Source of the DNA: Nitrospirillum pindoramense
GTDB taxonomy: Bacteria > Pseudomonadota > Alphaproteobacteria > Azospirillales > Azospirillaceae
DNA length: 64,000 nucleotides
Assembly: GCF_007827955.1 (NCBI RefSeq)
Contig: NZ_VITR01000001.1
Coordinates: 558,001 to 622,000, forward strand
Direction: 5' to 3'
This document shows positions 28,505-39,600 of the stretch, one piece after another. Numbering within the stretch: position 1 is the first letter of the stretch; each line of letters opens with the position of its first letter. Under the pieces are notes generated by a model, which was not told the origin of the DNA, ran no database searches, and saw only the letters and a list, made by a program, of their open reading frames with translations. Both the position numbers and the translations under genes were made by a program.

Positions 28505-28556
28505 CATCGGCGCCGCCCACGGCTTCGTGATGCACGAAGCGCGGACGGCGCCGATG
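28505..28556. repeat. 52-nt two-part hairpin between oxidase subunit and TPR glycosyltransferase
   Basis: CATCGGCGCCG (28505-28515) pairs with CGGCGCCGATG (28546-28556), and inside it GCTTCGTG (28522-28529) pairs with CACGAAGC (28533-28540) around ATG. The two perfect helices are separated by an internal loop. It lies 36 bases after the oxidase subunit stop on the minus strand. It has no T-tract. Confidence 0.55.
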
Positions 28557-28591
28557 GGAAAATGCCATGGTGGCCAGATGTGGAGGCTGGG

Positions 28592-28819
28592 CTACACCTT
28601 GCCCAGCAACAGGGCCAGCACCAGGATGATGTCGCCCACGATCATCAGGAACATGGAGAAGCCCCACCCCAGGGCGAATTGCGCCAGGAACATCAGCATC
28701 AGCAGGACAACAGCGATGATGCCCGCCTTCACGAAGCGCGTGAAGGCATGCCAGCCGTCGGCATGTTCCTTGACCACCGTGTCGCTGACCGCGACCGCAC
28801 CGCTGTGAGCACCGGCCAT
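28592..28819 (-). CDS. aa3-type cytochrome c oxidase subunit IV-like protein
   Basis: A 75-residue single-span membrane protein. The pattern EHADGWHAFTRFVKAGIIAVVLLM, a histidine and tryptophan ahead of a transmembrane helix, matches the small subunit IV of alphaproteobacterial aa3-type cytochrome c oxidase. A second hydrophobic stretch (FSMFLMIVGDIILVLALLLG) follows, so it may cross twice. ATG 28819 is chosen because GGGAGGG lies upstream; the frame is open to 28873. Other oxidase genes are not nearby, which is normal for this subunit. Confidence 0.82.
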   Translation of the reverse strand: MAGAHSGAVAVSDTVVKEHADGWHAFTRFVKAGIIAVVLLMLMFLAQFALGWGFSMFLMIVGDIILVLALLLGKV

Positions 28820-29037
28820 AGTTCGCCCTCCCTTGTCCCGAGATGAAACCCGTTTTCCAAGGTTTATGCGCAAACGCGGGCCGCTGGCAAGGGGCCGCGT
28901 TGTTCGGTTAACGGTTCAGGTCACGCCTTGGTTGTGATCCTCTGTGCCCAGTGGCGGGTGGCCGCGCCAGCGGCGGCCATGCATAATGGCGCCATGAGAA
29001 ACGAAACACCCCCCTGGCCGTCGAGTGGAGGGCGATC

Positions 29038-29388
29038 ATGAGGCCGCGCCCCCTCATGCTGGCCGCCATCACGCGGTGTGAACGGCATCAGGCCACGTCC
29101 GCGGTCACCGACGCCATCATGGCGGCGGGCGGATGGCTGGTCGACAGCACCCAGTTTTCCAATCTGGCGATGGCCTTGCGCTTCGTCCTGCCGGCCGAAG
29201 GGCTGACGCCCTGGGCGGCGGCCGTGGCGGAGGCGGGCGTGCGGCTGGATGAGGACAGCCAGGCGCGGCTGGCCACCCAGGCCGCCAAACCCCGCGAGCC
29301 GGACACGGAAATCACCGCCGGCCTGAACCTGACCTTCCTGCATGACGAGCCGGACCTGCGGCAAACCGTGCCAGCAATCCCCGGATAG
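29038..29388 (+). CDS. small protein of unknown function
   Basis: I do not recognise this gene. The product has 116 residues, no signal peptide and no transmembrane helix, and seems soluble. The N-terminal half (MLAAITRCERHQATSAVTDAIMAAGGWLVDSTQFSN) looks like an alpha/beta unit in which TRCE and the aspartate could matter. GGAGGG seven bases upstream of the ATG and codon use like the neighbours support it as real. It ends four bases from the convergent purN. Confidence 0.7.
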   Translation: MRPRPLMLAAITRCERHQATSAVTDAIMAAGGWLVDSTQFSNLAMALRFVLPAEGLTPWAAAVAEAGVRLDEDSQARLATQAAKPREPDTEITAGLNLTFLHDEPDLRQTVPAIPG

Positions 29389-29392
29389 GACC

Positions 29393-30057
29393 TCAGGCAG
29401 GAGTCGGGTTCAGCGCCGTGGCGGGGAGGGGCAGGGGCCCGGCCAGCACGGCGCGGTTGCCTTCCACCGTCACCCGGCCCTCGGCGATCAGGCGCACGGC
29501 GTGGGGATACAGCTGGTGCTCCGCCTCCAGCACGCGGGCGGACAGGGTGTCGGCGGTGTCCTCCGCCTGCACCGGCACGGCGGCTTGCGCCACGATGGGG
29601 CCGCTGTCCACCTCACTGCGGACATAGTGCACCGTGCAGCCGTGGAAGCGCACGCCGGCGTCCAGTGCCCGCTGGTGGGTGTCGATGCCGGGAAAGGCCG
29701 GCAGCAGCGACGGGTGGATGTTGATCAGCCGGTCGCGCCAATGGTCCACGAACCAGGGCGACAGCAGGCGCATGAAGCCGGCCAGGCACACCAGTTGAAC
29801 GCCGGCATCCTCCAGCGCCCGGGTCATGGCCTGCTCGAACGCCGGCTTGTCGGCATAGTTCTTGTGCGGCAGCGCCAGGGCCGGGACGCCGGCGCCCCGC
29901 GCCCGCTCCAGCCCCGCGGCATCCGCCTTGTTGGACAGGACCAGCGCCACCTCCGCCGGGAAGTCCGGCGCGGTGGTGGCGTTCAGCAGGGCCTGCAGGT
30001 TGCTGCCCCGGCCGGAAATGAGAACGCCCAGCTTGAGCTTGCCGGGCGTTCCGCTGT

Positions 30058-30070
<13 letters not shown>
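29393..30070 (-). CDS. purN: phosphoribosylglycinamide formyltransferase
   Basis: Uses 10-formyl-tetrahydrofolate to formylate GAR, the third step of purine synthesis. The 225-residue protein has the phosphate-binding loop [12 protein letters not shown] near residues 19-30, the catalytic block [13 protein letters not shown] with the essential Asn and His, and the catalytic Asp in [10 protein letters not shown]. The C-terminus has about 20 extra residues rich in proline and alanine. Its start codon at 30070 overlaps the 3' end of purM by 13 bases, so the two are translationally linked. Confidence 0.97.
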
Positions 30071-31125
<1,055 letters not shown>

Positions 31126-31271
31126 GGCGTCCTCGCAGGGCCTGGGCTAAGAAGGGGCGTCCATCCGGGGGCCGCTGCGCTAAGGCCGCCGCCCGCCACC
31201 GTCGTTTCAAGACGGTTCCGTGACCCGCCCGGGTTTCGGCGCCGAACATAGCAATATCGGAAGGCTTTGCA

Positions 31272-32507
31272 ATGCCGCACCGCTGCATCCCCCTCCTGCG
31301 CCAGACCGGGTTCCGGGGCGCCATTTTCCTGGCCCTGGCGGCCGGGGTATGCGCCGCCGGGGCCTTCGCCGGGCGGGCCCGTGCCGAGGCCGGTGGCGCG
31401 ACGGCGGCGGAGCAGGCCTTCGTGGAGCGGGGCGTGGACGTGGATGTTACCGCCGGCAACGCCAACCAGGCCCGCGACCAGGCCATCCTGCAGGCCCAGC
31501 GCGAGGCGCTGGCCCGCCTGTTCCGCAAGCTGACCCCCGCCGCCGATGGCCGCCAGCCCCCGTCCGTGGGGCAGGGGGATCTGGAGGCCCTGGTGGCCGG
31601 ATTCGAGCTGGAGCAGGAGCGCGCTTCCTCTGTCCGCTATGTCGGCCGCTTCACCGTCCGCTTCCGCCCCGCCGCCGTGCGCCAGCTTCTGCAACAGAAC
31701 GGCGTGCGCTATGCCGAGATGGTGGGCAAACCCGCCCTGGTGCTGCCCCTCGACGCCACCGGGACGGAGCCCGCCCTGTGGACCGATGGCCCCTGGCGCC
31801 AGGCCTGGGCGCAGATGGGGCAGGTCGACGGGCTGGTGCCCGTGACCCTGGCGCCGCCGGACGGCGCCGATCAGACCGACCTGCCGGCCAAGGCCGCGCT
31901 GACGCCGGATGCCGCCGTCCTGGCCCGCATCGCCGCCCGCCATGGCGCCGGCCAGGTGGTGGTGGCCCGGCTGGAGGGCGACGCCGCCAAGGGCTATCAA
32001 TTGACACTGACCACCTTCATCCCCGGGGAAGGGCTGTCGCCGCCGGAATCGGTGCCGCAAGGGGCCTTCGTTTCCCGTCCGTTGCCGTCGGCCACGCCGG
32101 ACGTCCAGCCCGCGGTCGCGGTGCCGGCCCCGCTGGCCCTGGCCGTCGCCACCACCGTCGACCGGGTGGAGGAAGGGTGGAAGCGCCGCGTGGTGGTGGA
32201 CAGCCACCAGTCCGGGCAGGTGTCCGTGCGGGTCCCCCTGACGGACCTCGCCACCCTGGTGGAGGTGCGGCGGCGGTTGGCCGGCGTGCCGATGGTGACC
32301 CAGGTGGACACCAGCGCGCTCAAGACCACCGAGGCGCTGTTGACACTGACCGTGCTGGGCGACGTCAGCCACCTCAAGACCGCGCTGGCCCAGCGTGATC
32401 TGACGCTGTCGGAGGTGGACGCCGCCGCCCCCGCCGGCCCGGCCCCGGCCGGTCAACAACCGACCCAGCCGGCGGTGCGCTACCAGATCAGCCTAGCCGG
32501 GGCCTAA
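31272..32507 (+). CDS. DUF2066 domain-containing secreted protein
   Basis: A 411-residue protein with an N-terminal hydrophobic signal (FRGAIFLALAAGVCAAGAFAG, cleavage near ARAEA). The region after it, GVDVDVTAGNANQARDQAILQAQREALARLFRKLTP, is the DUF2066 start, and YVGRFTVRFRPAAVRQLLQ continues the domain. Function is unknown; the C-terminal quarter has a proline/alanine-rich tail. It is divergent from purM (146-base gap) and leads into AI-2E and hdaA, an order I recall as conserved in Rhodospirillales. Confidence 0.82.
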   Translation: MPHRCIPLLRQTGFRGAIFLALAAGVCAAGAFAGRARAEAGGATAAEQAFVERGVDVDVTAGNANQARDQAILQAQREALARLFRKLTPAADGRQPPSVGQGDLEALVAGFELEQERASSVRYVGRFTVRFRPAAVRQLLQQNGVRYAEMVGKPALVLPLDATGTEPALWTDGPWRQAWAQMGQVDGLVPVTLAPPDGADQTDLPAKAALTPDAAVLARIAARHGAGQVVVARLEGDAAKGYQLTLTTFIPGEGLSPPESVPQGAFVSRPLPSATPDVQPAVAVPAPLALAVATTVDRVEEGWKRRVVVDSHQSGQVSVRVPLTDLATLVEVRRRLAGVPMVTQVDTSALKTTEALLTLTVLGDVSHLKTALAQRDLTLSEVDAAAPAGPAPAGQQPTQPAVRYQISLAGA

Positions 32508-32549
32508 GCGGCGCCCCTGACATAAGGCTGCCTGATTCCAGGGGCTTGT

Positions 32550-32560
32550 CTGGTATAGTC
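32550..32560 (+). promoter_or_regulatory. extended -10 promoter candidate for the AI-2E/hdaA genes
   Basis: TGGTATAGT, a TG-n-TATAGT extended -10 element, lies about 45 bases before the ATG at 32599. No good -35 is visible, which is usual for extended -10 promoters. The start codon follows a GGGGGGAC site. Confidence 0.4.
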
Positions 32561-32598
32561 ATTGGCTCGGTTTCGATTCAGGCACTCTCGGGGGGACG

Positions 32599-33750
32599 AT
32601 GGCGGAGACGCATGCGGGGCGGCAGACACGATTCTGGCTGATCGGTCTGGTTCTGGGAATCGCCCTCATCTGGCTGCTGCGCGGCATGTTGCTGCCCTTT
32701 GTCGCCGGCATGGCCATCGCCTATCTGCTGGACCCCGTGGCCGATCGGCTGGAAGGGTTCGGCCTGCCCCGCCTGGCGGCCACCTGCGTGGTGCTGCTGG
32801 TCTTCGTCGTCGCCGTGGTGCTCGCCATCCTGCTGCTGGTGCCGCTGATCCAGCAGCAGGTCAGCCAGCTGATCGAAAGCCTGCCGGCCATCATCACCTG
32901 GGCGCGGGATGAAACCATGCAGCGCGTCCGCAGCCTGATGGCCGCCTTGCCGCCCGATGACATCGAGCGGCTGCGCGGCGCCGCCAGCGAGTATGTCGGC
33001 ACGCTGGTCGGCTGGGGGGCGGATTTTATCAAGAACCTGTTCACTGGCGGGGCCGCCCTGTTCGGCCTGGTTTCCCTGCTATTCATCACCCCGGTGGTGG
33101 CCTTCTATCTGCTGCGCGACTGGGACCGCATGGTGGCGACCCTGGACGGCTGGCTGCCGCGGGAGCATGCCGAGGTCATCCGCGAACAGTTGCGGGCGGT
33201 GGACCGCACCCTGGCCGGATTCGTGCGTGGCCAGGCCACGGTCTGCGTGGCGCTGGGCGCCTTCTACGCCCTTACCATGACGGCGGTGGGCCTGAATTTC
33301 GGCCTGGTCATCGGCCTGATCGCCGGCATCCTGTCCTTCATCCCCTATGTCGGCACGGTGGTCGGTTTCGGCGCCAGCGTGGGCGTCGCCCTGTTCCAGT
33401 TCCACGACGTGTGGCGCGAGGGGCTGGTGGTGGCGCTCTACATCCTGGGCCACCTGCTGGAAGGCTATGTCCTGACGCCCAAGCTGGTGGGCGACAAGGT
33501 GGGCCTGCATCCCGTCTGGGTCATGTTCGCCCTGCTGGCGGGCGGCAGCCTGTTCGGCTTCACCGGCGTGCTGCTGGCGGTGCCGGTGGCCGCCATCATC
33601 GGCGTGCTGGTGCGCTTCGCATTGCGTCAGTACCTTTCCAGCAGCTATTACACCGGCGTCCCTCCCGAGGAGGTGACGCGCGTGGATCCGGCCCCGGAAG
33701 GCCGGGTCCCGTCGGGGATGGAAACCGGGGCGTCGCCGCCGGTTCCCTGA
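32599..33750 (+). CDS. AI-2E family transporter (PerM-like)
   Basis: A 383-residue inner-membrane protein with about eight hydrophobic helices: two or three at the N-terminus, a soluble coiled middle (LIESLPAIITWARDETMQRVRSLMAALP), and the rest at the C-terminal half. The family block LIAGILSFIPYVGTVVGFGASVGVALFQF and LEGYVLTPKLVGDKVGLHPVWVM are strongly conserved. Despite the family name, relatives include Na+/H+ antiporters, so the cargo is open. Commonly found just before hdaA, as here (55-base gap). Confidence 0.92.
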   Translation: MAETHAGRQTRFWLIGLVLGIALIWLLRGMLLPFVAGMAIAYLLDPVADRLEGFGLPRLAATCVVLLVFVVAVVLAILLLVPLIQQQVSQLIESLPAIITWARDETMQRVRSLMAALPPDDIERLRGAASEYVGTLVGWGADFIKNLFTGGAALFGLVSLLFITPVVAFYLLRDWDRMVATLDGWLPREHAEVIREQLRAVDRTLAGFVRGQATVCVALGAFYALTMTAVGLNFGLVIGLIAGILSFIPYVGTVVGFGASVGVALFQFHDVWREGLVVALYILGHLLEGYVLTPKLVGDKVGLHPVWVMFALLAGGSLFGFTGVLLAVPVAAIIGVLVRFALRQYLSSSYYTGVPPEEVTRVDPAPEGRVPSGMETGASPPVP

Positions 33751-33805
33751 TCCGGCGCCCCTTTCTCCCGCCTACAGTGCCCGCTGCCGGTAAGATCCTG
33801 GAATC

Positions 33806-34504
33806 ATGGCCGACTTGAGACAATTGCCCTTGGACCTGGGGCACCGTTCCGCCATGGGGGAGGCCGACTTCCTGGTGGCGCCGGGCAACGCCGACGCGGT
33901 GGCCTGGCTGGACGCCTGGCCGGACTGGCCGGCGCCGGCCCTGGTGCTGTACGGCCCGCCCGGCTGCGGCAAGAGCCATCTGGCCCAGGTATGGCGCGCC
34001 CGGTCGCGGGCGCCGCTGCTGGGGCCGGAGGATCTGGACCCGGCGGAGGTGCCGCACCTGCTGGGCCCCACCCGCACCGCCGTCATCGACCGCACGCATG
34101 AGATCTCGGGCGACACGGCGCGGGAACGCGCCCTGCTGCATCTCTACAACATCACCAAGGAGGCGGGGGGGCAGTTGCTGCTGCTGGCCCACTACGCCCC
34201 TGTCAATTGGACCCTGCGCCTGCCCGACCTGCGCTCCCGCCTGGTGGCGGCGCCGGCCGTGGGCATGGCCGCCCCCGATGACGCCCTGCTGATGGCTGTG
34301 CTGGTCAAGCTGTTCGACGACCGCCAGGTGCGGGTGGGCGAGGACGTCATCGCCTGGCTGATGACCCACACCGAACGCTCCTTCGACAGCGCCCGCCGCA
34401 CCGTGGCCCTGCTGGACCGCGCCGCCCTGGCCGCCAAGAAGCCCATCACCGTGGCCTTCTGCCGCCAGGTGCTGGAGCCCAAGGATAGGCCGACGGAGTC
34501 GTAG
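33806..34504 (+). CDS. hdaA: DnaA regulatory inactivator Hda-like protein
   Basis: A DnaA-related AAA+ protein of 232 residues lacking the DNA-binding domain IV, the pattern of Hda/HdaA, which works with the DNA sliding clamp to drive hydrolysis of ATP bound to DnaA. The N-terminal LRQLPLDLGHR contains the clamp-binding QLPLDL-type motif typical of HdaA. Walker A is LYGPPGCGKSHLAQVW near residues 48-63; the arginine-finger and sensor regions are in LRSRLVAAPAV and SFDSARRTVALLD. The AI-2E-hdaA order supports the call. It is convergent with the CYTH-CHAD gene. Confidence 0.88.
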   Translation: MADLRQLPLDLGHRSAMGEADFLVAPGNADAVAWLDAWPDWPAPALVLYGPPGCGKSHLAQVWRARSRAPLLGPEDLDPAEVPHLLGPTRTAVIDRTHEISGDTARERALLHLYNITKEAGGQLLLLAHYAPVNWTLRLPDLRSRLVAAPAVGMAAPDDALLMAVLVKLFDDRQVRVGEDVIAWLMTHTERSFDSARRTVALLDRAALAAKKPITVAFCRQVLEPKDRPTES

Positions 34505-34519
34505 GCCTTCCTCCGGCCG

Positions 34520-36412
34520 CTACCGCCCGACGATCCAGAACATCCGCCGCCGGCTGTAGCCGCGCCAGGTGGTCGGCAGCTTGGCCAGCGCCGCCGCCTC
34601 CTCCTGCGCCAGGCGGGACAGCAAGCGGGTGCTGCGGGCCTTGGGGCCGGTGGCCTTGGCCAATTGCGCCACCAGCTGGGCCGCCTGGCGGGCCAGGGCG
34701 GGGGCGGTCACGGCGGCGTGCAGGCGGGTGAGGGGGGCCAGCGGGTCGGCGGCGGGTCGCTTCCCGGCGCTGGTCTTGGTGCCCGCCTTAGCGCCTTTGG
34801 GCTTGGCGGTGGTCACGGGGTAGAGGCCGCGGCAGACCTCCGCCGTTTCATACAGGCGCTGGGCCCGGCGGCGCAGGCGTTCCAGCGCGTCGGTGTCGGG
34901 CGGCGTTTTCTGCCCAGGGACGACGGACTTGGCGACGGATTTGGCGCCGGGCGCGGGCGGGGGCGCCAGGTCCAGGCGGGCCAGGGCCTTGGCCACCTTG
35001 TCCTGCAAGTCGGCCAGCAGGTGGGGCGCCACCGTCCTCAGCGGCTGGTCCAGGGCAGGGGAGGCCCATCCGCCGCCCTCGATCCACGCCGCGAGATCCA
35101 GCATCAGCGCGGTGTGGCCGGCGCCGCGCAGGTGCTTCATCACCCGGCGGCGGCCCTGGGTGGCGGCATGGTCCAGCACCAGCCGTTGGCGCTTGCTCAG
35201 GCCGGCCGCCCCCTTGCGGTCGGGCAGCAGGGCGGCGCGTTCGGCCAGGCGATGCCAGGCGCGGGCCGTTTCCAATAGGGTGCGCAGCGGGATCAGGCGC
35301 CGGCGCAGGGCGTCCGCCGCGTCCGCGTGCGGATTGACGGCGGCCTTGGTCCAGGCCAGCCCGGCGGCGGGCGTCAGGCCGATGACCACGCGCAACAGGC
35401 GCAGCGCCGTGTCCAACCGCCGGCTGGCGGCCGCCATTTCGCGCAGGGCTTGGGCGTCGCCGCTTTCCAGCAGCACGGTGGCGTTTTCCAGCAGGTGGCC
35501 CACCGCCTGGCGGGTGGCATGGCGGAAGCCCTCCGCCACCGTCGTCACCGGGGTCAGGGCCGCAGGATGGGCGGGGACGGCCGCTGCCGGCTTGCCCGTC
35601 AGCAGGCGCAGGCCCGCGTCCGCCTTGCTGCCCGTGGTCAGGCGCAATGGGGCGTGGTGATGCAGGGCGGCGGCCACCTCGAACAGGGCCGCGACCCGCC
35701 CGCCCTTCAATTCCAGCTCCACCTCCGCCACCGGCCAGGTGGTTTCATCGCCCGCGCCAGGGACGGACAGGCGCACCTCCCCCTGGTCCAGCGCCAATTC
35801 CACCGAGGTGCGGGGGTCGGGGTGCAGCAGCAGGGCGGTGCGGTGGATATCGGTGGCGAAACGGGCGGCGACCTCGGCCCACTGCGCTTCGCTCAGCAGG
35901 CCGGCGATGGCGGCCGGCAGCAGGGCGCGGTCCGGCCCGTCCCCGTCCGCCGGCAACTCCCACTCCCATTCCCGCCGGCCGGCGGCGGCGGCGGTGCCGG
36001 CGTCGGACGCCCAGGTCTTCACCGTCTGCACCCGGCGGCCGCCCTGACGGCGAACGCGCAAGGCCAGGCCACGCGCGGCCAGCGCCAAATCCGGCGTGTC
36101 ATAGTAGGTGGTGACCTGATGGCGATGGACGGCGGGGCCATCGGCCATGCGCGCCAGCAGGGGCAGCGCCTGCAGCCTCTCCAGCGCCGCCGGCGTCGTC
36201 GCCAGTTTCACCTCCACCTCACGCACGGCCAGCGTGCGCTTGGGCCGGGAACCGGAGGGGGGCGCGGGTGGTTGTGGCCCAGCGGGTTCGGGAGCAATGG
36301 GGGGCGTGGCGACGCCGCCCGTCGCCTCGGCCGGGGCATCGGGACCACTGGGGGGACCACTGGGTGCGGGACCACTGGGTACGGGTGTGGGGCGGTCGGG
36401 GCCGTTCGTCAT
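34520..36412 (-). CDS. CYTH and CHAD domain protein
   Basis: A 630-residue cytosolic protein with two phosphate-handling domains. Residues about 55-265 form a CYTH triphosphate tunnel domain, with the ExExK signature as EVEVK and the strand YYDTPDLALAARGLALRVRRQ. Residues about 280-600 form a CHAD helical bundle rich in histidine, arginine and lysine (RRLDTALRLLRVV, QRLVLDHAATQGRRRVMKHLRG), known in other proteins to bind polyphosphate. A proline-rich N-terminal leader of ~50 residues precedes CYTH. ppk, ppx and sixA are encoded further along, which fits a polyphosphate or triphosphatase role. The start at 36412 is chosen at MTNGPD; an upstream in-frame start exists at 36481. Confidence 0.88.
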   Translation of the reverse strand: MTNGPDRPTPVPSGPAPSGPPSGPDAPAEATGGVATPPIAPEPAGPQPPAPPSGSRPKRTLAVREVEVKLATTPAALERLQALPLLARMADGPAVHRHQVTTYYDTPDLALAARGLALRVRRQGGRRVQTVKTWASDAGTAAAAGRREWEWELPADGDGPDRALLPAAIAGLLSEAQWAEVAARFATDIHRTALLLHPDPRTSVELALDQGEVRLSVPGAGDETTWPVAEVELELKGGRVAALFEVAAALHHHAPLRLTTGSKADAGLRLLTGKPAAAVPAHPAALTPVTTVAEGFRHATRQAVGHLLENATVLLESGDAQALREMAAASRRLDTALRLLRVVIGLTPAAGLAWTKAAVNPHADAADALRRRLIPLRTLLETARAWHRLAERAALLPDRKGAAGLSKRQRLVLDHAATQGRRRVMKHLRGAGHTALMLDLAAWIEGGGWASPALDQPLRTVAPHLLADLQDKVAKALARLDLAPPPAPGAKSVAKSVVPGQKTPPDTDALERLRRRAQRLYETAEVCRGLYPVTTAKPKGAKAGTKTSAGKRPAADPLAPLTRLHAAVTAPALARQAAQLVAQLAKATGPKARSTRLLSRLAQEEAAALAKLPTTWRGYSRRRMFWIVGR

Positions 36413-36671
36413 CCCGAATGGATAACCGAAGATGGCGCCTGCGTTAAGGTCGTGTTGCGGAATTACATCGATTCGGGGCAAACGGCAAAATTCTTTCCCT
36501 CAGGTTGCTTTGCGACGCACAGTTGCGATAGTCTCGGCACTCCGTTGCGTCACAATAAGTCGCCACCCCGAGCCCGCCCCCGTAAGCCCTCCGCCCCGGC
36601 ACCCCATTTCGCCAGTGCGAGGTAGGATAATGACTCAGCGTCATGCCTAACACCGGTGGAATGCGGAACGG
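36413..36671. promoter_or_regulatory. divergent promoter region, CYTH-CHAD / PEPC-like
   Basis: This 259-base gap is more AT-rich than its surroundings. TTGCTT and GATAGT, spaced by 16 bases at about 36505-36532, form a plausible rightward promoter. A small inverted repeat ATGAC-TCAGC-GTCAT is at about 36630-36644. Confidence 0.35.
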
Positions 36672-39600
36672 ATGGACAGGCGGTCCGGCGCGACAGGGAT
36701 GAGCAACCAAACTGGGCACCGAATCATCATGACGTCATCGCTGGCAGCGTCGCGGGCTGCTGAAAAGTCCGCGGAAAAGTCCCCCGACTCCAGTCAGGCC
36801 CAGGGCCTGACCGCGACGCCCACCACCCCAGCGAAGACCCCAACGATGACCGGCAAAACCGCATCCACCAAGGCCGCCTCCGTCCCGGACGCCACGGCCA
36901 CCCCGGGGGTGGACGTCAAGGCGGCCGATGCCGCCACCCTGGCGACCTTGGCCAAGGCTGGCCCCTTGCTGGATCGCTCGGTGGCCAAGTTCGGCGGCGC
37001 CAGTGCGGGGACTATGGGCGGGGGCGCGACGGATGCGGTCGGGCTGACGGCCGATCTGGTGGCGCGGCTGACCCGCTATACCGAACTGGCGGACGCCGAT
37101 CCCTTCGCCAACCCGGTGTCACTGCTGGCCCTGGATGTCTCCCGCCGCCTGCACTCGGGTGAGTTGGATTTGGCGGCGGTGGAGCAGGCCATCCAGTACC
37201 TGGGGGCGGAGGGCTTCCTGGCCCGCGCCCGCCGCCTGGGCGCCTATCTGGGTGAGGCCGATCCCGCCGCCAACGCCGCCCGCATCCGCGCCCTGATCGA
37301 TGGCCTGGCGGTGGACGCTGATGGCAAGGCCGTGCCGTTCGACGCCTTCCGCGCCCAGGTGGAGAAGGAGATTTTCGGCATCGTCATCACCGCCCACCCG
37401 ACGTTCAACCTGACGGGGGAACTGATGGACGCCATGGCCAAGCTGGCCACGGGGCGGGACGCGGCGGGCGTGCCCCTCACGGCGGAGGCGCGCAAGGGCT
37501 TGATCGCCGCCGTCGCGGCGACGGAGCTGCGGCCCGGTGAGCTGTCGCTGGTGGATGAGCACCGCCTGTCGCTGGCGGCCATCACCAACATCCAGGCGGC
37601 GCTGCGCACCGTCTACGACATCGTGTTGACCGTGGCGCGGGAGCGCTACCCCGACCAGTGGGCCGAACTGACGCCGCGCCTGCTGACGGTGGCCAGCTGG
37701 GTGGGATACGACCTGGACGGCCGCTCGGACATCCGCTGGTCCGACACGCTGCACAAGCGCCTGGTGGTGCAGGTCGGGCAACTGCGCCACTACCTGGCCG
37801 AGGTGCAGGCCATCCGCAAGGCGGCGCCGGTGCAGGAAGACCTGCGCAACACCCTGGATCTGCTGGAATCCCGTCTGGCCCTGGCCATCGCCCAGGTGAC
37901 GGATGAGGTCGCCGCCTTCGGCAGGGAGACGACCACCCAGAAAGACATCGAAGCCATCGCCCAGCGCATGCATGAGGGCCTGCCCCTGCGCCTGGTGGAG
38001 GCCGCGCACGCCATCGAGCAGGTGGACCGCGCCATTCGTTTGGCGACGGCGGTCGGCAAGGGCGTCGCCGGCAAGGATGGCAAGGGCGACGACGTGGTGC
38101 GGCGCCTGGCCATCCTGAAGGCGGAACTGTCGAACTACGGCCTGGGCCAGGCGCATACCCATGTGCGCATCAACGCCACCCAGCTGCACAACGCGGTGCG
38201 CAAGACGGTGGGCATGGAGACGGCGCCGGATGATCCGCGCTACCGCCAATCCTACCTGACCGCGATCACCGGCCTCCTGGATGAGGTGCGGCCGGTGCGC
38301 ATCAATTTCGGCAGCATCATCGCCGAGCGCACCTCGGCTAAGCGGCTGTTCATGGTCGTGGCCCAGATGCTGAAGTATGCCGACGCGTCGGTGCCCGTCC
38401 GCTTCCTGATCGCGGAATCCGAATCGGCCTTCACCGTGCTGACGGCGCTCTACTACGCCCGCCTGTTCGGCGTGGCTGACAAGGTTGACATCAGCCCCCT
38501 GTTCGAGACGGAACGGGCGCTGGAGGTGGGCAGCCGCGTCATCGAGCAGTTGCTGGACAACCCGCACTACCGCGATTACGTGAAGCGGCGCGGCCGCCTG
38601 TGCATCCAGACCGGCTTCTCCGACGCCGGCCGCTACCTGGGGCAGACACCCGCCTCCGCCAGTATCGAGCGTCTGCGCCTGCGCATCGCCCGCCTGTTCA
38701 CCCGCCATCGGCTGGACGGTGTGCAACTGGTGATCTTCGACACCCACGGCGAATCCATCGGCCGTGGCGCCCATCCGGCGGGCTTCCCGGAACGCCTGGG
38801 CTATGTCGCGGCCCCGGCGACGCTGTCGTTCATGGCCCACCACAAGATCGCCTTCAAGCAGGAGGTCAGCTTCCAGGGTGGCGACGGCTATCTCTACTTC
38901 GTGACCCAGCCTGGCGCCCTGGCCGTCGTGACGCGCATCCTGGAGCATATGCTGGGTGGCAAGCACACCACCCTGGATGACGACCCGTTCTATGGCGACG
39001 CCGACTACATCCGCGAATTTTTCACCACGGTGAAGCAGTTCCAGGTGTCGCTGGTGGAAGATCCGAACTACGGCGCCCTGCTGTCGGCCCTGGGCACCAA
39101 CCTGCTGTATCCCTCCGGCAGCCGGGCCATCAAGCGCCAGCACGACGGCAACGCCGACGATGTGGACCAGAGCCGTGCCTCGCAGTTCCGCGCCATTCCG
39201 CACAACGCCATTCTGCAGCAGATGGGCCTGCCGGCGAACACGGTCAGCGGCGTGGGCGAGGCCATCGACAAGGACCCGGAGCATTTCGCCGAGCTGTACC
39301 GCACCTCGCCGCGCTTCCGGCAATTGCTGGGCATGGTGGAATACGGCGTGGCCATCGCCAGCCCCGACGCGCTGAAGGCCTATATCGACACCCTGGACCC
39401 GGCCTTCTGGCTGCTGCGCGCCGCCCACACCGCCGACCCCGCCCGGGTGGAGGAGATGCGGCGCCTGGCGGCCATCCTCGAGGACAACCCCCTCCATAGC
39501 CGCCTGATCCGCATCTTCCGCAAGCTCTACCGCGATTTCGACGTGCTGGAGGAAGGGCTGGCCCGGGTGGAACGCCCGCCGGTGCCGGGCCAGGTGGCGC

